DNA of 64,000 bases from an uncultured Prevotella sp. (GCA_947169185.1 CAMVOS010000003.1:62001-126000), one strand, 5' to 3'; positions 17,432 to 27,372 are shown, counted from the stretch's first letter. The notes: generated from the letters alone by a model not told the origin. Program-made: numbers and translations.

Positions 17432-18919
17432 TTACTTCTCTTCTGTATCTGTCCAGTATTCGTTTAGCGGTTTGGCATCGGCAAACTTCTCGACGAAGGC
17501 GCGAGCGTCGTCCTCAGACATCGTTTTACCATTCATGTGGCATTCGTCAATCTCGCCTTCCACTTCCAGCATAGTGAATTGCACCACCTGTTTGCCACCC
17601 TTGTAGCCGATGATTTCCGTATACCATGAAGGACCACCAGCAGAACCGGCAAACTTCAGGTAGGCGATACCGTTCATCTCCATCTTCAATGCCTTTCTCT
17701 TTGGATCCTCTACCTGCATCAGCTGTATCTTGCCGTTCTTACGGACAAAGATGCCGCCATACTCATCGTCCTTATCAGCCATGTGAATCCACTCTGTCTC
17801 ATAGTCGTCCATCCAAATGTGTGCCCACTTGGTCAGCTTGATGCCTGCAATCTTGTTCTTCTGCTGGAACAGTTTGTTCATCTCGGCGATGTCCTTTTTC
17901 CAAACGGGAATATCCTCGTCAATCAGCGCGTGGTAGCACTCGTACATCTGCTGCTCAAGCTTCTGGCCACGCGGATAGAGCATACCCACTTCGATGCTCT
18001 CCGGAGCGCCATGTACGTAACACAGTTCCAGGCCTTTAGGACCTTCGAAGGCTGCTTGGATACTATTGGGGTAATACTCGCCGCCATCATCAGCATTCCA
18101 CGTGGGGCCTTCGCCTGGGTACATCACCCCAATCTGCTCCAACACCCAAACGGAGTCGCCTTTGGCCACCACTTCCAGTGCCAATGCCTTGGCGATTTTC
18201 TCGTTATCCTCGCCTGGGAATTTGGGAGCGTTCTTGTATTCGCCCTTAAACTGGATGGCACCACACACGTAGCCACCCTCAATGTTACAACTACGTACTG
18301 AACGTTGGGCCTTCATGCCGTACTTCTTCTCCATTTTCTGCACGATGTCCTTCGGCATGGGCTTATTGAAGTCGTCGGTAATTTTCAGCACCTTGCGCGA
18401 CTGCAGGTATTCGTCGCAGACGATAACACTGAAACCCTCAATGTCCTTTCTATACAGTTTGGGATCTTGCAGGGCATAGCGCAAACCGGGTGACGGTATA
18501 TCGGGACGTCCGTGCAACTCTCCGGGGAACAACATTTCACCATCAGGATTCTTCAGCACTTCATCGATAAACTTGATAGCCACAACGTTCTTGTCGTCCT
18601 TCAACAGGTTGGTGTATTTGGCGGCATTACGACGTGCCATCTGTTGCAGAGCCCATAAGCCACGGGCTTTCGAAATATCGGCTTCCGAATAGTCGTCCTC
18701 CTTGGGAGCGCTGGTCATCCAGTAGATCACCTGCATGTGATCCTTGTCGTGGACATACAGGAACATGGGGCGTGGTGCGGTATCAGGCATCTCAGCCAGC
18801 ACGCTGTCAACAAACACAGAGTCAGAATCGGCACCTTCCGATGCCGCATTCTGACCCTTATTCTTACAACTCATCATCACGGCCATCGCACAGACAGCCA
18901 CAATTATCAACTTTTTCAT
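17432..18919 (-). CDS. Putative lipoprotein of unknown function
   Basis: 495 residues from the ATG at 18919. The N-terminus (MKKLIIVAVCAMAVMMSCKNKG) is a lipoprotein signal with Cys18, so it is likely membrane-anchored and periplasmic or surface-exposed. A low-complexity acidic linker follows, then a large mixed alpha/beta domain rich in Trp and Tyr (GPTWNADDGGEYYPNS, GGPSWYTEIIGYKGG). I recognise no family or catalytic motif. It follows the TMEM43-like gene by 13 bp, so both are in one operon. Confidence 0.75.
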   Translation of the reverse strand: MKKLIIVAVCAMAVMMSCKNKGQNAASEGADSDSVFVDSVLAEMPDTAPRPMFLYVHDKDHMQVIYWMTSAPKEDDYSEADISKARGLWALQQMARRNAAKYTNLLKDDKNVVAIKFIDEVLKNPDGEMLFPGELHGRPDIPSPGLRYALQDPKLYRKDIEGFSVIVCDEYLQSRKVLKITDDFNKPMPKDIVQKMEKKYGMKAQRSVRSCNIEGGYVCGAIQFKGEYKNAPKFPGEDNEKIAKALALEVVAKGDSVWVLEQIGVMYPGEGPTWNADDGGEYYPNSIQAAFEGPKGLELCYVHGAPESIEVGMLYPRGQKLEQQMYECYHALIDEDIPVWKKDIAEMNKLFQQKNKIAGIKLTKWAHIWMDDYETEWIHMADKDDEYGGIFVRKNGKIQLMQVEDPKRKALKMEMNGIAYLKFAGSAGGPSWYTEIIGYKGGKQVVQFTMLEVEGEIDECHMNGKTMSEDDARAFVEKFADAKPLNEYWTDTEEK

Positions 18920-18932
18920 AGTATTACCTATT

Positions 18933-20312
18933 TTATACTTCAGCAGGTGCTTCAACAGGCTTTGCACTCTTCTCCTTAGCCTTAGCAGCCAACTCCTTCA
19001 GCTTGTCCTTGCCCTTGAAGGCAAATACCCAAACCAAGAAGCCTGCCAGTACGAGCAGCGAGATGCCCAACAACGGGCGATAGAACAGCCATGCGATAGC
19101 AATGACAATGAGCGACCATGCAATACCCACAACCGTGCAGACCAGTCCGATACCCCAGCCGAAGATGCCGGCAATGAAAGGCACCACCTTGAGGATCGTC
19201 TCGATGAATCCGAAGATACCCTTCAGACCGCCAATGACCATCAGGATACCGAGGATACGCAAAGCCCATGTCCACATATTGTTAGCCTCTTTCTCGGCCT
19301 CAATAATCTCGTCACCACTCTTCTTTCCCATCACGAGGGTCTGGAAGCGCTTGCCGTTCTTAGCCTTGAAGGGCTTGAAGGTGTCACCATCGACAACAGC
19401 CATGACGGTCACCTTGGCAGGCACCACCTTCTCGAAGGTTACGCGAACGTCACCAACCTCAGGGCTACCAGGTACGCGACCGAAATAGAGCACGTTGCTG
19501 GCCTGGTGGACATACTCCAAATCCTTCTTGTTTTCAGCATTCTCCATCGCCTTGTTAATAGAGTCATTGACAGCCTTCAGCGAGTCTGCTACGGCTTTAG
19601 CCGAGTCGGACAGCACGACGGTCTGTGCAGGCTCGGCAGTGGGCTGCTTCTTCACACCATAGAAGCGCTCGTAAGCGGTCTGGGTGCTCTTGTCAAACTG
19701 TTTCAGCAGGTCCTCGGCAATCGTCAGGTCCAAACCTTCGCGCGATGAGATGCTGTGAATCAGGCTCTCATTCAACTTATAGGCACCCCACGACACATTC
19801 TCGGCATACTGCTCCTGATCCTCAACGGTAGTCAGCACCATATTCTTATTCTGATAAGCAGGATCCTTGAACTGTGCTGACTCCACAGGACGGCTCACCC
19901 ACTCCTTCGAGTACGTGTACGTCGTGGTGGTCACTTCCTTACCGCCCAACTTATCTTCCTTCTTCTCCTCAGCGTGTTCTACCCACTGGTAGTACTCTAC
20001 CGTACGACGCAGCGAGATAGCCTTGGCACCAATGCCAAACTGTGCATCGCTCAGCGAGTCCTCAGTGGTAGCCAGGGCCGTACCACAAATCAGTTCACCC
20101 TCCAACGAGGCATCCTTCTTCGAGGGATTCTCCATCTCGACGTAGGCACTACCGGCCTCGTCCAGCATCTTCTCAGTCTTTACTGCGCGACCTTCATTCC
20201 ACCACAGTACAGCTGTACCTATCAGGAACAGCATGATACCAGAACCAATCGCTTTGAACGAATTACCTACACGGGTACCGTAACCCGTCGTTGTCACTTC
20301 TTGATAAGCCAT
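18933..20312 (-). CDS. TMEM43 family membrane protein
   Basis: 459 residues. The family pattern is clear: an N-terminal membrane helix (IMLFLIGTAVLWWNEGRAVKT, about 26-46), a long extracytoplasmic region with TVEYYQWVEHAEE and the two-residue-spaced YSKEWVSRPVESAQF, then a cluster of membrane helices at about 350-440 and a charged Lys-rich end. In eukaryotes TMEM43 sits in the inner nuclear membrane; the bacterial role is unknown. It lies in an operon between a small secreted protein and a lipoprotein. Confidence 0.85.
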   Translation of the reverse strand: MAYQEVTTTGYGTRVGNSFKAIGSGIMLFLIGTAVLWWNEGRAVKTEKMLDEAGSAYVEMENPSKKDASLEGELICGTALATTEDSLSDAQFGIGAKAISLRRTVEYYQWVEHAEEKKEDKLGGKEVTTTTYTYSKEWVSRPVESAQFKDPAYQNKNMVLTTVEDQEQYAENVSWGAYKLNESLIHSISSREGLDLTIAEDLLKQFDKSTQTAYERFYGVKKQPTAEPAQTVVLSDSAKAVADSLKAVNDSINKAMENAENKKDLEYVHQASNVLYFGRVPGSPEVGDVRVTFEKVVPAKVTVMAVVDGDTFKPFKAKNGKRFQTLVMGKKSGDEIIEAEKEANNMWTWALRILGILMVIGGLKGIFGFIETILKVVPFIAGIFGWGIGLVCTVVGIAWSLIVIAIAWLFYRPLLGISLLVLAGFLVWVFAFKGKDKLKELAAKAKEKSAKPVEAPAEV

Positions 20313-20350
20313 AATGATTTTTTTTGATTAATTATTGTTTTCTATGCTTT

Positions 20351-20674
20351 CTATACCTTATTATATAAATAGATTACATTGGGCACCTGCTGCTTGTCCG
20401 AACGACCGATGTCCGATTTCTCAGCACCTACAGCGTCCATCTCTCTGATGTACCAAATCAGCACCGACTTGGTCAGGTCTTCACCCTTTTTCAGGTCATC
20501 AAAATAGAAGCTTTCACAGCTCAGGACCTTCTGCCCGGGCTCAGCCTCAATCTGGATGCCCTGTGGGAAATCCCATGGCCATGCCTTGTCTTGAGCACAC
20601 GCCATTCCTGCCATCATCATGGCAAATAGAACAACTACAAATCTCATTCTTCTCATACGCTTTGTTATTTTCAT
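20351..20674 (-). CDS. Small secreted protein of unknown function
   Basis: 107 residues with a signal peptide (MRFVVVLFAMMMAGMACAQ) after a short basic lead; starts at Met7 or Met10 are also possible. The mature part of about 80 residues holds one cysteine (VLSCESFYFDDL) and no known motif. It is the first gene of the TMEM43/lipoprotein operon, with a 38-bp gap to the next gene. Confidence 0.65.
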   Translation of the reverse strand: MKITKRMRRMRFVVVLFAMMMAGMACAQDKAWPWDFPQGIQIEAEPGQKVLSCESFYFDDLKKGEDLTKSVLIWYIREMDAVGAEKSDIGRSDKQQVPNVIYLYNKV

Positions 20675-20698
20675 TGGTTAATAATATACTTTCGTCCG

Positions 20699-20706
20699 CA
20701 AAAGTA
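20699..20706 (-). promoter_or_regulatory. Bacteroidota -7 box for the small protein/TMEM43 operon
   Basis: The minus strand reads TACTTTTG, 24 bp before the start at 20674. Confidence 0.6.
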
Positions 20707-20780
20707 CAAAAAAAATTGTAATTATAACACAATTAGTGCGAAAAATTCGCCATTTCAACCTAAAAATAGTCAGAAAACGT

Positions 20781-20813
20781 AACAGGCGAGCACCAATTGT
20801 GATGCTCGCCTGT
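20781..20813 (-). terminator. Long hairpin at the end of the ECF operon
   Basis: A perfect 12-bp stem AACAGGCGAGCA / TGCTCGCCTGTT, 18 bp past the stop at 20832. The T tract on the minus strand is weak, so termination strength is uncertain. Confidence 0.65.
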
Positions 20814-20831
20814 TATGTGAGTGTTTAAAAA

Positions 20832-22271
20832 TTATTGTAGGGATTTTTCCATATCCTTGACATACTTCTCTATCTGTTTCGTGACGTACTCCTGAAGTGA
20901 ACGGATCTTTTTGCCATTGGTAATCGAATCCTTGGAGAGTTCATTTAGGACCTTGTTCTGCTCGGTATAGAACTTCAGAATTTCCTTGTAGAGATTAGGC
21001 ATTTCAGTGGTCGGAACATTCAGTTTCTTTGCCAGTTTAATGACTTCCTGATACTTCTTGTCCAGCTCCTTGTTTTTCTGGAGAATCTGATCAAAGATCG
21101 TCATGATTCTGTCACGACTTCTGAACCCGCTCATAATCTCACCTATCATTTGGTATTTGAGCTTAATGGCTTCCATGTCCATCTTCACCAGTTCAGTCTT
21201 CATTTGAAGTTGTGCCACCTGGTTTACCGGAAGAGTCTGTCGCCAAGGCTTACTCGGAGCAGTTTCGATGACCCTGAATTCCTCGGGAACCTGGTCTGTC
21301 ACTTGTACTGACTGGTCGTCTATGCCACGTCTCTGCAGGTCGTTCAACAAGCTATGGCCAGAGTAGCGACCCACACGGTTCTCGTAGTCGCGATCCTCAT
21401 CATACCAGCCGTTATGTGTGGTGATGCGGTAGGTCTCGCCAGGCACAAAGTCAATATTGGTCCATAGCTTGCAGAGTGAGCCGTCTGGCATCACGGTACG
21501 GATACGGCCCACCTTGGGCTGGTCAATGTCGACACTGAAGTTGAAGCGCTTGTTCACTACAGGCATCGTAGCCACAAAGGCATCGTCGGCAATTTTGTCC
21601 AATTCCTCGGCTGTGTCGGCCATATAAACAACGTAGAGCGAATCGGTCAGGTCATCGCCCACACGGCCATCGATACGGAACGTGTTACTGACCATCGCTT
21701 TCTCGTACATATCAGGGCGCAGCGAGGTAATCATATAGACTGTACCTGTAGCCTTATCCTTTCTTTCAGAGAGTTCCCACGTGATGGCGTATGCATCGCG
21801 CAATTTGGGATTGTCAGGGTTTTTGGTACACATGAGCCACATCTCCTGATTTTTATTAGTGCGAATGCGGAATTGAGCATTTCCCTCTCCGTTCTCGTTC
21901 ATCACCTTGAGGGTGAACATCTCTTTACTGCCAGGAGCCAGATGCAGCATCTGATATGACTTGGGCTCGTCCTTGATAAAGTTCTGGGATATGCCAGGGA
22001 TATGTAAGCGAAGGCCCTGCATCGTGAGAGAGGAAGAGAAATTGACAATCTTGATGCTTGACTCCACCTGATTAGTTTCGGGATTCTTATAAACGGAATA
22101 GACCTGATTATCAGCATCGCCAAAGTCTTTGATGATGGTGTAGAACAATGCCTTGACATTGTAGGGTGTCGTGTCTACCTTTCCCTTCTGCTGGTCGTTA
22201 TCTGCTGATTCAGCACTGACGGTTATGATGGCGCTGCAAGCAATGAGCAGCATGATGAATATACGTTTCAT
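20832..22271 (-). CDS. Secreted protein of unknown function in the ECF operon
   Basis: 479 residues with a signal peptide (MKRIFIMLLIACSAIITVSAES). The middle (about 195-290) starts NTFRIDGRVGDDLTDSLYVVYM and looks like a DUF4369-type beta domain, often found before thioredoxin domains, but no CxxC thioredoxin part follows. The last 130 residues are strongly helical and probably coiled coil (QILQKNKELDKKYQEVIKLAKKL). It is third in an operon with sigma and anti-sigma genes (18-bp gap), so it may be part of the envelope function this sigma factor controls. Confidence 0.7.
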   Translation of the reverse strand: MKRIFIMLLIACSAIITVSAESADNDQQKGKVDTTPYNVKALFYTIIKDFGDADNQVYSVYKNPETNQVESSIKIVNFSSSLTMQGLRLHIPGISQNFIKDEPKSYQMLHLAPGSKEMFTLKVMNENGEGNAQFRIRTNKNQEMWLMCTKNPDNPKLRDAYAITWELSERKDKATGTVYMITSLRPDMYEKAMVSNTFRIDGRVGDDLTDSLYVVYMADTAEELDKIADDAFVATMPVVNKRFNFSVDIDQPKVGRIRTVMPDGSLCKLWTNIDFVPGETYRITTHNGWYDEDRDYENRVGRYSGHSLLNDLQRRGIDDQSVQVTDQVPEEFRVIETAPSKPWRQTLPVNQVAQLQMKTELVKMDMEAIKLKYQMIGEIMSGFRSRDRIMTIFDQILQKNKELDKKYQEVIKLAKKLNVPTTEMPNLYKEILKFYTEQNKVLNELSKDSITNGKKIRSLQEYVTKQIEKYVKDMEKSLQ

Positions 22272-22289
22272 AATAGTTATTGTTTTAAT

Positions 22290-22958
22290 TTATTGTTGTG
22301 CGGTTTGCTCTAAATTATGTTTTGCTATTTCGAGTTCCAGCTGTGCCCATTTCAGGTAGGCTTCGTTGGCCTGTTTCTTCATAAGGGCAATCTCTTCAGC
22401 TGTGTAGTGATAGTTCTCCGGACGTGTAATGGGGATGTCGCGTTCGGTCAGTGTGACGCTCTTGGCCTCCTTCTGTGGTTTCTCGGCCATGGCGATGTCA
22501 GCATGTGGTTCGCTGAGCGCTGACGTTGCTGTCGGAACTGGTTCCGCAACCGGTGCTTCTTGTGCCATGAGCTTTTGCTCGTTTCTTACAGCCGGCCTTT
22601 TTACGGCCTTGACAGCTTTGACGTCCTGTACCTCTATCGGAGCAATTTCGGCTTTTGGAGTCTCTGTCTCTTTTACGACAGGCGTCTCTACCTTAGGCTT
22701 ATTATCTGCTACGACGACATCCGTTGTGGTGTCCTTTGGTGGCGTCAGCCAGATCATCATGACGCCAGCGACACAGGCAGCAGCAATCCAAGGCCAGATG
22801 ACGATGCGACGCGGCTTTTTCTCCTCGACGACCATGCGCTGCATCAGTCGTTCGTTCAGGTCGGCAGGCATTGGTGCACGTTCTGCCTCGTCCATCTTCA
22901 GGGCGTCGCGCAGATTGGTGTCCGCTTGCCGTAGTGCATTTAACTTTTCCTCTGTCAT
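22290..22958 (-). CDS. Probable anti-sigma factor, single-pass membrane protein
   Basis: 222 residues. The N-terminal 50 residues are cytoplasmic and helical (LNERLMQRMVVEEKKPRR), followed by one membrane helix (IWPWIAAACVAGVMMIWL, about 53-70) and a Pro/Val/Glu-rich periplasmic stretch with low-complexity VKAVKAVKRP. The start overlaps the sigma-factor gene by 4 bp (ATGA), a coupling typical of sigma/anti-sigma pairs. No zinc-binding HxxxCxxC motif is visible, so it is not of the ZAS type. Confidence 0.75.
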   Translation of the reverse strand: MTEEKLNALRQADTNLRDALKMDEAERAPMPADLNERLMQRMVVEEKKPRRIVIWPWIAAACVAGVMMIWLTPPKDTTTDVVVADNKPKVETPVVKETETPKAEIAPIEVQDVKAVKAVKRPAVRNEQKLMAQEAPVAEPVPTATSALSEPHADIAMAEKPQKEAKSVTLTERDIPITRPENYHYTAEEIALMKKQANEAYLKWAQLELEIAKHNLEQTAQQ

Positions 22959-23512
22959 GATTGCAACATTTTGATGATTTTACATATTTTCTTTCTCGTT
23001 CGGCTGAGCTTGGAGGCCACCGTTGTGGGTATCGACTCCGTGACGTAGGCTATCTCTTTCAGGCTCATCTCTTCATAGTAGAACATCGTGATAATGGCTC
23101 GCTCGTCGGGTGGCAGGTGCTTCAACGCTGCACGTATCAGCTGTACCGTATCGCTGTTGGGATGGCCCAGCGTCTCCTCGACTTCCGCATCAGTCAACTT
23201 CTCGGCCCCACCCTCGCGGTCTTCGAAATAGATGACCGACTGGCGCTTGTGCCTGAGCCATGTGACGGACTCGTTGTAGGCAATGCGCGATATCCAGGTC
23301 CTGAGCGACGACTTTTCCGCGTCGTACATCGCGATGTTTCTAAACACTTTCACAAACACATCCTGATAGACTTCCTCAGCATCCTCCGTCGAGGGCAGCA
23401 GTCTCGCCACTTGTGCGAAGACATCATTGCCGTAGCGCTGGAGCGTCAGCTTCTGGGCTTTGGGACTTTGTTCACGCAGTCCCTTTATCAGGTCTATGTC
23501 TGTCTCAGTCAT
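22955..23512 (-). CDS. ECF-type RNA polymerase sigma factor
   Basis: 185 residues, the usual ECF length. Region 2 lies at about 20-90 (DAEEVYQDVFVKVFRNIAMYD, WISRIAYNESVTWLRHKR). Region 4 is at about 130-180, with the helix-turn-helix MSLKEIAYVTESIPTTVASKLSRTRKKI. It should direct RNA polymerase to a small regulon under control of the membrane protein encoded next. Confidence 0.92.
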   Translation of the reverse strand: MTETDIDLIKGLREQSPKAQKLTLQRYGNDVFAQVARLLPSTEDAEEVYQDVFVKVFRNIAMYDAEKSSLRTWISRIAYNESVTWLRHKRQSVIYFEDREGGAEKLTDAEVEETLGHPNSDTVQLIRAALKHLPPDERAIITMFYYEEMSLKEIAYVTESIPTTVASKLSRTRKKICKIIKMLQS

Positions 23513-23573
23513 ACGTTTTGTTTATTCGTTCTGTTTATATATACGACGAGAAATTTCAAAACATTGCAAGAAT

Positions 23574-23614
23574 ATGAAAAAAAAGAAGATGTGCTAAAAT
23601 TAGCACACCTTCTT
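23574..23614 (-). terminator. Intrinsic terminator after gapA
   Basis: A near-perfect long stem AAGAAG-TGTGCTAA / TTAGCACA-CTTCTT (one-base offsets), followed on the minus strand by eight T. Confidence 0.88.
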
Positions 23615-23663
23615 AGATATTTGTTATAAGCTAAAAGCCTATAGCTAATAGCCAATAGCCATC

Positions 23664-24689
23664 TTATTTGAGCTCAGCGAGGTACTTGATAGTACGAACC
23701 ATCTGAGAAGTGTAAGAGTTCTCATTGTCGTACCAAGCAACAACCTGTACCAGAGAGTTGCCGTCACCAATCTTAGAAACCATGGTCTGGTTAGCGTCGA
23801 ACAGTGAACCGAACTTCATACCGATGATGTCGCTAGAAACCAGCTTCTCCTCAGTGTAACCGAAGCTCTCGTTCTGAGCAGCCTTCATGGCAGCGTTGAT
23901 ATCCTCAACAGTTACCTCACCCTTAACAACAGCGTGCAGGATAGTGGTAGAACCTGTAGGAGTTGGAACGCGCTGAGCAGCACCGATCAGCTTACCGTTC
24001 AGCTCGGGGATAACGAGACCGATAGCCTTAGCAGCACCAGTTGAGTTAGGAACGATGTTCTGAGCACCAGCACGAGCGCGCTGAACATCACCCTTGCGCT
24101 GAGGACCGTCCAGAATCATCTGGTCGCCAGTGTAAGCGTGAACAGTTGTCATGATACCGCTCTGGATAGGAGCGAAGTCGTTCAGAGCCTTCGTCATAGG
24201 AGCCAGACAGTTAGTGGTGCAAGAAGCTGCAGAAATAACAGTGTCAGCAGGAGTCAGAGTCTTGTGGTTTACATTGTAAACGATAGTGGGCAGATCGTTG
24301 CCAGCAGGAGCAGAGATAACAACCTTCTTAGCACCAGCGGTCAGGTGGGCAGAAGCCTTCTCCTTAGAAGTATAGAAACCTGTGCACTCCAGAACAACGT
24401 CTACGTCCAGCTTGCCCCAAGGCAGCTCAGCAGCGTTAGGAATAGCATAGATAGTGATCTTCTTGCCATCAACAACGATGAAATCCTCACCAGCCTCAAC
24501 AGTGTGCTTGTTCTCACCGAACTTGCCACAGAAACCACCCTGAGCAGTGTCATACTTCAACAGGTGAGCCAGCATCTTGGGGCTGGTCAAGTCGTTGATA
24601 GCTACTACTTCATAACCTTCAGCCTCGAACATCTGACGGAAAGCGAGGCGACCGATACGGCCAAAACCGTTAATTGCAACTTTTGTCAT
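23664..24689 (-). CDS. gapA: Glyceraldehyde-3-phosphate dehydrogenase
   Basis: 341 residues. The Rossmann start [16 protein letters not shown] binds NAD; the active-site motif [12 protein letters not shown] holds the catalytic cysteine at about residue 156. It oxidises glyceraldehyde 3-phosphate to 1,3-bisphosphoglycerate in glycolysis. The conserved RVPTPTGS substrate-binding region and the C-terminal [15 protein letters not shown] are present. Monocistronic, with a promoter at 24783-24790 and a terminator at 23574-23614. Confidence 0.97.
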   Translation of the reverse strand: MTKVAINGFGRIGRLAFRQMFEAEGYEVVAINDLTSPKMLAHLLKYDTAQGGFCGKFGENKHTVEAGEDFIVVDGKKITIYAIPNAAELPWGKLDVDVVLECTGFYTSKEKASAHLTAGAKKVVISAPAGNDLPTIVYNVNHKTLTPADTVISAASCTTNCLAPMTKALNDFAPIQSGIMTTVHAYTGDQMILDGPQRKGDVQRARAGAQNIVPNSTGAAKAIGLVIPELNGKLIGAAQRVPTPTGSTTILHAVVKGEVTVEDINAAMKAAQNESFGYTEEKLVSSDIIGMKFGSLFDANQTMVSKIGDGNSLVQVVAWYDNENSYTSQMVRTIKYLAELK

Positions 24690-24782
24690 TTTACCTAATT
24701 TTTTATTTAAAGGGTTTATAAAATTCCTATTGAAAAATCAAAAAAATGTTGTCCTAAAACTACTTTTTTCTATTTTCGGGCA

Positions 24783-24790
24783 CAAAGTTA
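24783..24790 (-). promoter_or_regulatory. Bacteroidota -7 box for gapA
   Basis: The minus strand reads TAACTTTG, with a 93-nt gap to the start codon. It is divergent from the mscL promoter 12 bp away. Confidence 0.7.
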
Positions 24791-24802
24791 CGAAATATTT
24801 TC

Positions 24803-24810
24803 TATATTTG
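24803..24810 (+). promoter_or_regulatory. Bacteroidota -7 box for mscL
   Basis: TATATTTG, followed by an A/T-rich leader of about 130 nt in which I see no clear structure. Confidence 0.65.
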
Positions 24811-24944
24811 CATCCGAAATCAGTCTTAATTTAAGTGAAAAGCTAAACTCTGAAAGTGAAAAATGAGATAAATCAAGGATAAACGTCCAAGATTGCAAAA
24901 CGCAGATTACATTTTTATATTATAAACTAAACATTTTAAACGTT

Positions 24945-25373
24945 ATGGGATTTATTAAAGAATTCAAAGAGTTTGCCATGAAGGGCAACGTGATGGACAT
25001 GGCTGTCGGTGTTATCATCGGTGGTGCGTTTGGTAAGATTGTTACCAGTCTGGTCAACGACATGTTGATGCCGGTTATCAGCTTGGCAACGGGTGGTATC
25101 GACTTCACCAACCTCTTCGTCAACCTGTCCGACGATGTGAAGTACAAGACGATTGCCGAGGCTACTGAGGCTGGTGCATCGGTGTTTGCCTACGGACAGT
25201 TTATCCAGAACATCCTCGACTTCATCATCATCGCCTTCTGTATCTTCTTGATGATCAAGGCTATGAACAAGCTGAACCGCAAGAAGGAAGAGCCCGCTGC
25301 TCCCGAGGAGCCCAAGGGTCCCACGCAGGAAGAGCTGCTCGCTGAGATTCGCGACTTGTTGAAGAATAAGTAA
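24945..25373 (+). CDS. mscL: Large-conductance mechanosensitive channel
   Basis: 142 residues. Forms the homopentameric channel that opens under membrane tension during osmotic downshock. The N-terminal amphipathic helix [31 protein letters not shown] leads into TM1. TM2 is at about 80-105 ([18 protein letters not shown]), and the C-terminal helix bundle ends with the family-typical [12 protein letters not shown]. Confidence 0.96.
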   Translation: MGFIKEFKEFAMKGNVMDMAVGVIIGGAFGKIVTSLVNDMLMPVISLATGGIDFTNLFVNLSDDVKYKTIAEATEAGASVFAYGQFIQNILDFIIIAFCIFLMIKAMNKLNRKKEEPAAPEEPKGPTQEELLAEIRDLLKNK

Positions 25374-25379
25374 TCCGAC

Positions 25380-25411
25380 AAAAAAGCCTCCCCGACGGGA
25401 GGTTTTTTTAT
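25380..25411. terminator. Bidirectional intrinsic terminator
   Basis: AAAAAGCCTCC / GGGAGGTTTTTTT around a short CCGAC loop. It serves mscL on the plus strand and overlaps the stop of the M6 protease gene on the minus strand. Confidence 0.88.
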
Positions 25412-27267
25412 TTCACAACCTTACGACCGTTGACGATGTAGATGCCGCGCCCTAACAACTGGAAGTCGCTACCGACATAGCGTCCGTCGAGCGTATAGAT
25501 ACGTGCTGTCTTGCTGGCGGCCGTCTTAACCGTTTGGATGCCGGTACTGCCGCCACTGGTCTTGCCATAGGTGGTATTGTCGCCTTCCTCGCCACTGCCG
25601 CTGTCGTCAGGTTCGAAATGGAAGGTAATGGTGCCATTGCGATTCTGTTTAATATTGGTGATGCTGATGTTCATCAGCTTGCGACCGTCGGTATTCTTGT
25701 TATAAAGGAACGCCCGCGGCTTCGACGTATTGGTCAGCTGGTTGTTACCTTTCTGCGGATAGACGTCGCCTTTGACATCGGCATTGTACTGGTCCCAAAG
25801 ATCATAATATTGGTCTACCAATCTATCGTAGGCACTGCCAGTGGCTTCCTCCATCTGCTCGACAATGTCTGTTATCTTCTCATACAACTCGCCAGTCTTG
25901 TCGACACCATCGGCATGGAAGATGGTACAGCGCTGGTGGTCGTTCACAGGATAGCCCTCCGAGCCGTCCCAGTTGCTATTGACCAGATTGTAGAACCAGA
26001 TATCAGGATCGTAGTCCACATGCAGCACCAGCATACCCTTGGCAGGCGTCTTGGCGTCCCAACCCTTCTGCTGGCGATTCTCCAACAGGTAATACTCGTC
26101 GGGATGAGCGGCATCCTTGATGATATACACGTCGTCGGCATCCGTCAGTGCTCGCATGCCCGTCACGTCCTGGGCATCCGTCAGTTCGGTGGGTTCAATC
26201 CATCCGATGCAGTACTTGTCGTAGCTGGTATACCCCGACGGAATGAAGCCATCGCCACAATAGCTGCCCTGATCCATGAGCGACCATTCGCCCATACCGT
26301 AGTTGCCGCTATAGCTGGTGTCGTACATATCGGGTAGGCCCAGACAGTGCGAGAACTCATGGCAGATGGTACCGATACCGTTAACAGCGAAATACTCAAT
26401 GCCCGTCCAGTAGTCTTGCTGTTGGCTACCTTCATTGGCTACAGCGTATGTATTGACCTTGATGCCGTCAGCGACTTCTATATCCATATTTATATACTTC
26501 AGCTCCCACTCGTGGGGCCAGATGGTGTCCTCAGAACCACCGTCAGCCTCGCCCTCACCGGCATAGATAATCATTACCTGATCCACCTCGCCGTCGCCGT
26601 TCCAGTCGTACTGCCTCCAATCCGTTACCAGGTCTTTAGCCAGCTTGATGGCCTCGACGACCATCTCTTCAGGATGCTTGTCATCACCGTTTGCATCGTT
26701 CTCGCCATAGTACTTGGCATCCTTGCTGACGGTGACAGGTCCGACAACATCAAAGGTCAAGTTGAACTGGTCACGCGACTGGTCCCTGAAATAGTCGGCA
26801 ACAGAACCCTGGAAGCCGTTCTCGTCGGTAAAGCCTGGGGTGTTGGCCACATTATTATAGAATGTCTGGTCGTTCTCCTCCTGGAACTTCACATCCTTGA
26901 AGTTCACCAAGATAATCAGACCTTTCTTATCGCCCAAATGCGAGGCTGGTGCACGACGCGTGCCGTCAGCCGCCCTGCATGTCAGACGGGCCGTGCGACG
27001 CTGTTGGGCTTTGGCACGACGCTGCTGAGCCTTCTGGTCGGCAGCCGCCGTCATCTTCTGGTACTGACCGTCCTTGGCCACATAGCGCTGACCGTCCGCC
27101 GTACGCCAATAGTGTCCGAACTCGTCGCCCTTCAGCTGGGCGCGCACTGCTGTTCCATCATCGAGGACGATGGTTTTCCATAGGCCTTTCTTGGCAGGCA
27201 CAGCCATCGCGGCCGATGTCACTACAACCAGTGACAGTAACAATAATATTCTTCTCATTGTCGACAT
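25408..27267 (-). CDS. Secreted M6-family (immune inhibitor A-like) metalloprotease
   Basis: 619 residues from the ATG at 27267 (another ATG at 27258). Signal peptide ILLLLSLVVVTSAAMA. The zinc site is CHEFSHCLGLPD (HExxHxxGxxD) near residue 315, after an N-terminal stretch with GLIILVNFKDVKF typical of M6. It should degrade extracellular protein. The C-terminal tail, ARIYTLDGRYVG and GIYIVNGRKVVK, resembles tails shared by several secreted proteins in this window and may be a sorting signal. Confidence 0.9.
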   Translation of the reverse strand: MSTMRRILLLLSLVVVTSAAMAVPAKKGLWKTIVLDDGTAVRAQLKGDEFGHYWRTADGQRYVAKDGQYQKMTAAADQKAQQRRAKAQQRRTARLTCRAADGTRRAPASHLGDKKGLIILVNFKDVKFQEENDQTFYNNVANTPGFTDENGFQGSVADYFRDQSRDQFNLTFDVVGPVTVSKDAKYYGENDANGDDKHPEEMVVEAIKLAKDLVTDWRQYDWNGDGEVDQVMIIYAGEGEADGGSEDTIWPHEWELKYINMDIEVADGIKVNTYAVANEGSQQQDYWTGIEYFAVNGIGTICHEFSHCLGLPDMYDTSYSGNYGMGEWSLMDQGSYCGDGFIPSGYTSYDKYCIGWIEPTELTDAQDVTGMRALTDADDVYIIKDAAHPDEYYLLENRQQKGWDAKTPAKGMLVLHVDYDPDIWFYNLVNSNWDGSEGYPVNDHQRCTIFHADGVDKTGELYEKITDIVEQMEEATGSAYDRLVDQYYDLWDQYNADVKGDVYPQKGNNQLTNTSKPRAFLYNKNTDGRKLMNISITNIKQNRNGTITFHFEPDDSGSGEEGDNTTYGKTSGGSTGIQTVKTAASKTARIYTLDGRYVGSDFQLLGRGIYIVNGRKVVK

Positions 27268-27284
27268 TTTTTCTTTTCGGGCCG

Positions 27285-27292
27285 CAAAGTTA
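27285..27292 (-). promoter_or_regulatory. Bacteroidota -7 box for the M6 protease
   Basis: The minus strand reads TAACTTTG, 17 bp before the chosen start, which rules out the longer N-terminus. Confidence 0.7.
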
Positions 27293-27340
27293 TGAACTTC
27301 CTTGATAAAAAGCAAATAATTTAGGAAAAATCGTATAATA

Positions 27341-27372
27341 TTTGGATATTTAACAATAAACCACTACCTTTG
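27341..27372 (+). promoter_or_regulatory. Complete -33/-7 promoter for the SulP gene
   Basis: TTTG at 27341-27344 and TACCTTTG at 27365-27372, spaced 20 bp, match the Bacteroidota housekeeping promoter. Confidence 0.75.

Noticed and set aside
24811..24944. Riboswitch or small RNA in the mscL leader
   Set aside because: The sequence is A/T-rich with no stable stem that I can see.
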